From positions 1,054,001 to 1,118,000 of the forward strand of contig NC_041788.1 of assembly GCF_900090045.1 (NCBI RefSeq): a stretch of 64,000 nt of DNA. Reading direction: 5' to 3'. This DNA is from Plasmodium malariae. Lineage: Eukaryota > Apicomplexa > Aconoidasida > Haemosporida > Plasmodiidae. Positions 56,875 to 64,000 of this stretch are shown one piece after another (the stretch's first letter is position 1; each line of letters opens with the position of its first letter). The position numbers and the translations under genes were made by a program. The notes beneath the pieces were generated by a model. It had not been told where the DNA came from. It ran no database searches and saw only the letters and a program-made list of their open reading frames with translations.

Positions 56875-59709
56875 ATGTCGAGTGCTACTAATAAGTCTAA
56901 TTCTTCCAATTTGCCAAATTTACCCGGTTTGTCAAATTTACCGGTTTTGCCTAATTTACCAAACGTACCAGTTATCCCTAATGCGTCAGGTATTCCTAAC
57001 GCCCCAGGTATTCCTAATGCGCCAGTTATTCCTAACGCCCCAGGTATTCCTAATGCGCCAGTTATTCCTAATGCGCCAGGTATTCCTAACGTACCAGGTA
57101 TTCCTAACGTACCAGGTGTTCCTAACGTACCAGGTATTCCTAACATGCCAAATATACCAAATATGCTTAATATTCCCAACATGCCAAGCATACCCAATAT
57201 ACCAAGCATTCCCAACATACCTAATATTCCTAACGCACCTACCATGTCTACCCCCACCAACCATAATATGACAAATCAGACAATGAATAACTCCCATTTT
57301 ATGAATAACAACTCGATGAATCAAGTTTCTATGCCATATATATCTGGTTTGATGACAAATATGAACACACCTGATTATTATGCTAAGAACTTAATGCATA
57401 TGAATTCTGGATATGATAATTACAATTCATTAATATATGGACAAGCAAATAATAATATGAATGTACCATTACCACCAAACAGTTTAGACAATTTTAATGA
57501 TATGACAATGCATATGAACAACCCTAATATTATGAAAATGTACAATAAAGATTTTATGGGAAATAATTCTCATAAAATTATGAACAACCACTTAATGAAT
57601 TTACGTAACAATGTGAATATAAATTACATGAATAATTATAATATAGAAAATCATGGATGGTGTGAAATGATTGCTAAAAATGGTAGGAAATATTATTACA
57701 ATTCTATAACGAAAAGCTCAAAATGGGAAAAACCAGACGAACTAAAAACTAAGGTAGAACTAAAAATTTCACAGCAAACAAAGTGGAAAGAATATTCTTG
57801 TAGTGATGGCAGGAAATACTGGCATCATGAAGAAACAAATGTTAGTGTGTGGGATGAGCCAGAAGAAATTAAAAAAATTAAATTAGAATGTGCTGCAGAG
57901 GAAGAAGAAGAGAACGGAAAAGGTGATGCAGCAAATCGAGCTCCAACAGGTAGTCAAATGGGTAGTCTGTCCGGTAGTCTGACAAATGCTTTGTCGGGTG
58001 ATCTAACGAATGGTCTTCTGAGCGGTCCAACAAATGGTCTAACAAATGATCTGCAAAATAGGGGTAATAATCTCACATCAGAGAATCCGTTAATTAATGG
58101 AAATTCCGAATTCAACAGAATGAACAAACAATGTAGCATCGTTAACAACGCAGTGGATCATCTTAAAGAGGGAGGGTCAAGCATAGAAATAAATAGAAAT
58201 ACATTCCTGAATAGTAATGATATTGATGAAACGAATAAAAACAAAATAAATAATAAAAGGAATAATAGTATGATATGGGAAAAATTTGAAAATAAAAATG
58301 ACGCAAGGGAACATTTAAAAATTCTGTTCGAGGAAAAAAATATAAATCCAAAATTGACATGGGAAAATGCGTTAAAAATTTTGGAAAGCGATAATAGATG
58401 GTTAAGTTTAGTTATATTAACCAAGGGAGAAAAAAGGCAAATGTTTTCTGAATATGTCAGTCATGCTGTTAAAAGGGCTAACGAAAATGAAAGAAGAAAA
58501 CGACAAAAATCAAGGGAATTAATTTTTCAAACACTATTATGTTGGGATAAATTAAATGAACAAACAACATATGTAGAATTTGCTAGGGAATTCTATAATG
58601 AAGAATGGTTTGATTGGATTACAGAAAAAGAAAGAGATGAAATATTTCAAGATTTTTTAGATGATTATAAACATAAATTTAAAGAAACTCGAAGGAAAAA
58701 AAGAAAAAAAACATCAGAAAATTTAAAAGAAAAATTTCAAGAATACGCAAATAAAAATAATCCCCTAAAATGGAAGGACGTTAAACTTTATTTTAAGGAT
58801 GATGAAGATTTTAATTCTTTACATAAAATTGATGCTTTAGCATCTTGGGAAAGTTTTTATGAAAAATATCATAATGAAGAAAAGATGGAACTTAAAAAAA
58901 AGGTTTTCCGAATTTTACGTAAAAAAAGAGATGCTTTTATTGAATTATTAAATGAATATTATGAAAAAAACGTCTTAAATATGAAAACGCAATGGATTTA
59001 TTTTGTCTCTAAAATTTATAAAGATGAGCGTTATACAGATTTATTAGGACAACAAGGATCTTCACCAAGAGTATTATTTGAAGAATTTATTGACACCCTA
59101 CAGGAACAATATTTGAGACATAAATCGTATATAAAAAGTGCATATAAAGAAATGGCTTGTACAGTAGATGAAAATACAACTTTTGAAGAATTTTTACAAT
59201 TTTTTACAAATGTACAAAACAAATATAAAATTACACACACAAATATGAATTTTATATATCTTTCTCTACAAAAAAAAATAAAAGAAAAAAAAAATAAAGA
59301 GTTAAAAAATATTAACAAAGTAGCTAAATTTTTAACCAAATTTCCTGAACTTAAAATACACATGCCATACAATAAAGTAATTAGTATCATAAAAACATCG
59401 AGAAAATGGGGTGTGGTTTGTGATTTATGTCCCAAAGAAGAGCAAAAAGTAGCTGCTTATAATATATGGAAATCGTTTGCAAATTCAAAAAAAAATGGCA
59501 TCTCCACTGATTCATTAAATTCAAATTCAAATAAAAATTTTAAAAATACAAGAAGAAAAGGATCTATAAGATCAAGTGAAGAGGAATATGAAGAAGAATA
59601 TGAAAACAAAGCAAATTTAAAATACAGGAAATATTCCAGAGAAGATTCTGACTCAAGTGCACAAACAATCGAATCCTTGCGAACTATTGATCATAATACG
59701 TCCAACTAG
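56875..59709 (+). CDS. PRP40: Pre-mRNA-processing protein 40 (U1 snRNP-associated, WW and FF domains)
   Basis: A splicing factor bridging the 5' splice site (U1 snRNP) to branch-point proteins. Single exon, 944 residues. The N-terminus carries a Pro-rich tandem repeat (PNAPGIPNAPVIPNVPG-like, bases 56975-57240), then an Asn/Met-rich stretch. Two WW domains follow: Trp262 (GWCEMIAKNGRKYYYNS to SSKWEKP) and Trp304 (WKEYSCSDGRKYWHH to SVWDEP). From about residue 473 come FF-type helical repeats, the first AREHLKILFEEKNINPKLTW to SDNRWLSLV. Further ones lie around FAREFYNEEWFDWITEKERD, LKWKDVKLYFKDDEDFN and CTVDENTTFEEFLQFF. WW-WW-FFn is the PRP40 order. The C-terminus is short, acidic and Ser-rich (RSSEEEYEEEYENK). 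Start ATG is the first in frame. Confidence 0.93.
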   Translation: MSSATNKSNSSNLPNLPGLSNLPVLPNLPNVPVIPNASGIPNAPGIPNAPVIPNAPGIPNAPVIPNAPGIPNVPGIPNVPGVPNVPGIPNMPNIPNMLNIPNMPSIPNIPSIPNIPNIPNAPTMSTPTNHNMTNQTMNNSHFMNNNSMNQVSMPYISGLMTNMNTPDYYAKNLMHMNSGYDNYNSLIYGQANNNMNVPLPPNSLDNFNDMTMHMNNPNIMKMYNKDFMGNNSHKIMNNHLMNLRNNVNINYMNNYNIENHGWCEMIAKNGRKYYYNSITKSSKWEKPDELKTKVELKISQQTKWKEYSCSDGRKYWHHEETNVSVWDEPEEIKKIKLECAAEEEEENGKGDAANRAPTGSQMGSLSGSLTNALSGDLTNGLLSGPTNGLTNDLQNRGNNLTSENPLINGNSEFNRMNKQCSIVNNAVDHLKEGGSSIEINRNTFLNSNDIDETNKNKINNKRNNSMIWEKFENKNDAREHLKILFEEKNINPKLTWENALKILESDNRWLSLVILTKGEKRQMFSEYVSHAVKRANENERRKRQKSRELIFQTLLCWDKLNEQTTYVEFAREFYNEEWFDWITEKERDEIFQDFLDDYKHKFKETRRKKRKKTSENLKEKFQEYANKNNPLKWKDVKLYFKDDEDFNSLHKIDALASWESFYEKYHNEEKMELKKKVFRILRKKRDAFIELLNEYYEKNVLNMKTQWIYFVSKIYKDERYTDLLGQQGSSPRVLFEEFIDTLQEQYLRHKSYIKSAYKEMACTVDENTTFEEFLQFFTNVQNKYKITHTNMNFIYLSLQKKIKEKKNKELKNINKVAKFLTKFPELKIHMPYNKVISIIKTSRKWGVVCDLCPKEEQKVAAYNIWKSFANSKKNGISTDSLNSNSNKNFKNTRRKGSIRSSEEEYEEEYENKANLKYRKYSREDSDSSAQTIESLRTIDHNTSN
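56975..57240. repeat. Pro-rich coding repeat of PRP40
   Basis: 12/24-bp units encode PNxPxI/V (PNAPGI, PNAPVI, PNVPGI, PNMPNI, PNIPSI). The antisense frames reading Gly-Ile-Leu-Gly-Met are shadows. Confidence 0.85.
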
Positions 59710-59797
59710 CCATATATATATATATTAATAAAAAGTATTTTATGTAAATAGCCCTTTTTTTTTTTTTTTTTTTACCAGAACAGGCAATATATTTTAA

Positions 59798-59831
<34 letters not shown>

Positions 59832-59868
59832 CACACACAGATGTACATGTATGTATGAATATTAAAAT

Positions 59869-59906
<38 letters not shown>

Positions 59907-62465
59907 GCATAAATGTCTATGTTTACGTAAAACAATTCAAATCGTAAAATGAGAAACATCAAGTGATACCATATACGATACCCAAGTAATGCAAACGCAA
60001 ACATACACATTATACTATGTTTTATATGCTTATGAATTACATTTGTAGCATGGACAGACGAAGGATCAATTTCCTGTTAACATTTTATGTTTTCTTTTCC
60101 ACAATTTAAGGGTAGAAATACATACATATATACATTGTTTATGTATATATAATTAACTATTTATCTGTTTTTCATTCATTTCCACAATACGAATGAAGTT
60201 ACTTGATATGCTATTATATACGTAGTTATTTAGTATCTATATTTAATCGCTGCCTCTTAAAAAATAATGGCTAATGTTTTAATATTACGACTTAGCTTGC
60301 TGACGTGAACACATTATTTGATTGCGCATACATATTTGAAATTTAGTTACTAATCCCATTTTTGAAGATTTATATATAAATGTATATTCATATAATGTAT
60401 AATTCGTAATACATGGTACTTCTGTAATAATCCACAGTAGTAACCCGTGATTTAAAAATATATATAATTAACTTTTACCTTTTAATATATGTGAAAACAA
60501 TGAACATTTGTGTTATTTTATCATTTATTATTAAAATATAATTAAAGATTAATTTCGTTTAGGTTTTTCCTTTCTACTTCTTTTATGTTATGTCATAAGA
60601 GAAACTTCAAAATGAATAATATTATATATATAAATATATATTTTTTTACCATTACGTATATATATACTAATATTTTACGCTTTTATCATTATTATAATTT
60701 TTTTGTTTTTTTTTTCTTTTTTAACATACAAATATGAATAACGGTACGCAACTTATAAATTCAGTACTTTTTTTTTTTTTTTTATTTATACGTATTTTTT
60801 CACAAACATGAAGTTTTTATCCTTGTATAAATTTTTGATATATTTTACATAATTTTTTATTTTTTTTTTATTTCCTTTTTAATAATATTAAGATGTAAAT
60901 AAGTATATGGGTTTCATTAATGTAGATAAAATCAAATTATGAAAATGTTCCGCATATTATTAGTATCCAGAAGTTTTTTAAAATATAAGAACGTTCTTTT
61001 TTGTTCATTTTTTTTAATTTTAAACGCGTAAACGTTAAAATGTATTCCTGCTGTATATATATGTGTGATGAATGTTTGTTTGTATGCCTTTCCCACTTTT
61101 TTAAACTTCTTTAATGATGCATTTATTTTATGTTTATTTATTATTACTTAGTTAATTCATTGTATATACATACATACATACGCCCATACACATTATTTGA
61201 AAATTTTAAAGCAATATTTTATTAAAAAGTTGAAGTTCAGAATTTTAAGTACTGAAAGACGTATTACCAAAAGAAATTTATCACTTTTTTATTTTTTTTT
61301 TATGGTAATTTAATTTTTTAATTATGTTTACAATTATATATAAATTATGTTTTTTTATATTTTACAATTTTTTTTTTTCATTTTGGTCTAATATTATAAA
61401 TTTTTATAAATTTGCTTTTTAATATATTATTAATTTGATTATTATTTGTCCGAAAAAGCGTAATAATAATACATTCATAATATATACATTATACTATAAT
61501 TTTTACAATTTTTTCCTATTTTTTTCTAAAAAATACGAGAAATATAAAACAAATTTGATATTTTACGTATATGAGCTAATCATCATTTTGTTTAAAAGGA
61601 AATATTCGGATCTACTGAATAAATTAAAATATACAGAGTTGAATATATATATGTGTATGAATATATATATGTGTATGAATATATGTATGTGTATGAATAT
61701 ATGTATGTGTTTTTGTATGCATATATATATGTGTATATTAGTATGTGTATATGTGTATGCATATATGTGTATGCATATATGTGTATGCATATATGTGTAT
61801 GCATATATGTGTATGCATATATGTGTATGTATTTATATATATATACTCATATGTATACTTTTATATATAATCTCTGAAAGCAAATTTACAGTAACTTATG
61901 AATATTTGTTCTACACATTATTTTAAATAATATATTAATTTTATTTTTACACATATCCTATACGTCCATTAATATAATGTAACAATTCTTATCAAAAAAG
62001 ATATGCATAAAATATTTTTTTTTAATGTAAATATTACACATATTTATATATATATATTTATATATATATATTTATATATATATATATATAATATATATAA
62101 TACATACATGTACATATACAATTATGGCGTACAAAGCACATTTGCTTGTTTTGAAGGAATGATATATGCACGATGTACTTTTCCATCAAATTATTATTAA
62201 TTTTATAATATAATATACTTTTTTGTAAATTTTGTGTGTTTTTATAAATAAAAAAATCCACAGTATACATATTTTTTTATACATTTAATTATAGTTGAAT
62301 ATTTTTAAATGTAAATACTAGAAAATAATATTTATATATTATATATATATAATATATATGTATATATATAATATATATGTATATATATAATATATATATA
62401 CACCACTATCCTTTTTGTGATAAAAAATTACCGTCCTAATTATTAAGATCATGAGTTAATATAAA
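59710..62465. promoter_or_regulatory. Upstream region of CCT / 3' flank of PRP40, about 2.8 kb
   Basis: Extremely AT-rich. It has T/A runs (59755-59773, 59804-59830), an AT tract (59873-59900), a GTGTATGCATAT repeat at about 61740-61830 and AT-rich palindromic tracts at 62040-62100 and 62335-62400. The 163-residue frame at 61435-61926 has no domain and ends in repeat; not called. Confidence 0.55.

Positions 62466-64000
<1,535 letters not shown>

Noticed and set aside
56832..57324. Gly/Leu/Ile-rich antisense frames over PRP40
   Set aside because: They are the reverse of the Pro-rich coding repeat; the sense strand has WW and FF domains.
61435..61926. 163-codon plus-strand frame upstream of CCT
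   Set aside because: First half is AT-rich Phe/Ile/Asn/Lys without recognisable motif, second half is TGTATG repeat; likely untranslated leader sequence.

Overview
The window is nuclear DNA of a malaria parasite (genus Plasmodium). It is very A+T-rich, packed with poly-A/poly-T runs, AT dinucleotide tracts and short minisatellites. Genes are split by short AT-rich introns (GTA... to polypyrimidine-YAG), and proteins carry Asn/Lys-rich low-complexity inserts. Recognisable genes, in this order, resemble what I remember of a conserved block of P. falciparum chromosome 13 (phosphatidylinositol synthase, TRM61, MYB1, exportin-T, GSK3-like kinase, ... SAS6L, PRP40, CCT). That synteny is from memory, not from a search. 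Base composition looks less extreme than P. falciparum, so a malariae- or ovale-like species is my guess. No bacterial operons, CRISPR, insertion sequences, rRNA or tRNA genes were seen.

Left third (1-24 kb). A truncated minus-strand gene with an EEVG repeat faces a plus-strand two-exon gene of unknown function. Three spliced minus-strand genes follow: a CCCH zinc-finger/WD40 protein (4 exons), a small two-helix membrane protein (4 exons) and phosphatidylinositol synthase (9 exons). The track of long open frames shows only fragments of these; I assembled them from splice sites and reading phase. TRM61 (plus) and MYB1 (minus) converge after that.

Middle (24-48.6 kb). A 3.6-kb divergent gap leads to exportin-T (plus, 4 exons), which converges on a GSK3-like kinase (minus, 12 exons). 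A poorly resolved segment (36.3-40.5 kb) holds coding-like exons that I tentatively read as a plus-strand LETM1-like gene. A 1582-residue inositol polyphosphate kinase (plus) and a divergent ARF-like GTPase (plus, 2 exons) follow.

Right third (48.6-64 kb). A small signal-peptide protein (minus, 4 exons) is head-to-head with SAS6L (plus, 7 exons). Then come PRP40 (plus, single exon) and the first catalytic domain of CTP:phosphocholine cytidylyltransferase (plus, cut by the window end).

Functionally this is a eukaryotic housekeeping neighbourhood. Two phospholipid-synthesis enzymes (PIS, CCT) and an inositol-phosphate kinase touch lipid/inositol metabolism. TRM61 and exportin-T both act on tRNA. 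PRP40 and the zinc-finger protein act on RNA, MYB1 on transcription, SAS6L on the apical/basal-body cytoskeleton. Genes are separately transcribed; no operon logic applies. Between genes lie 0.5-3.6-kb AT-rich spacers with many tandem repeats, the largest being a roughly 330-bp GTAT array at 54.85-55.19 kb.
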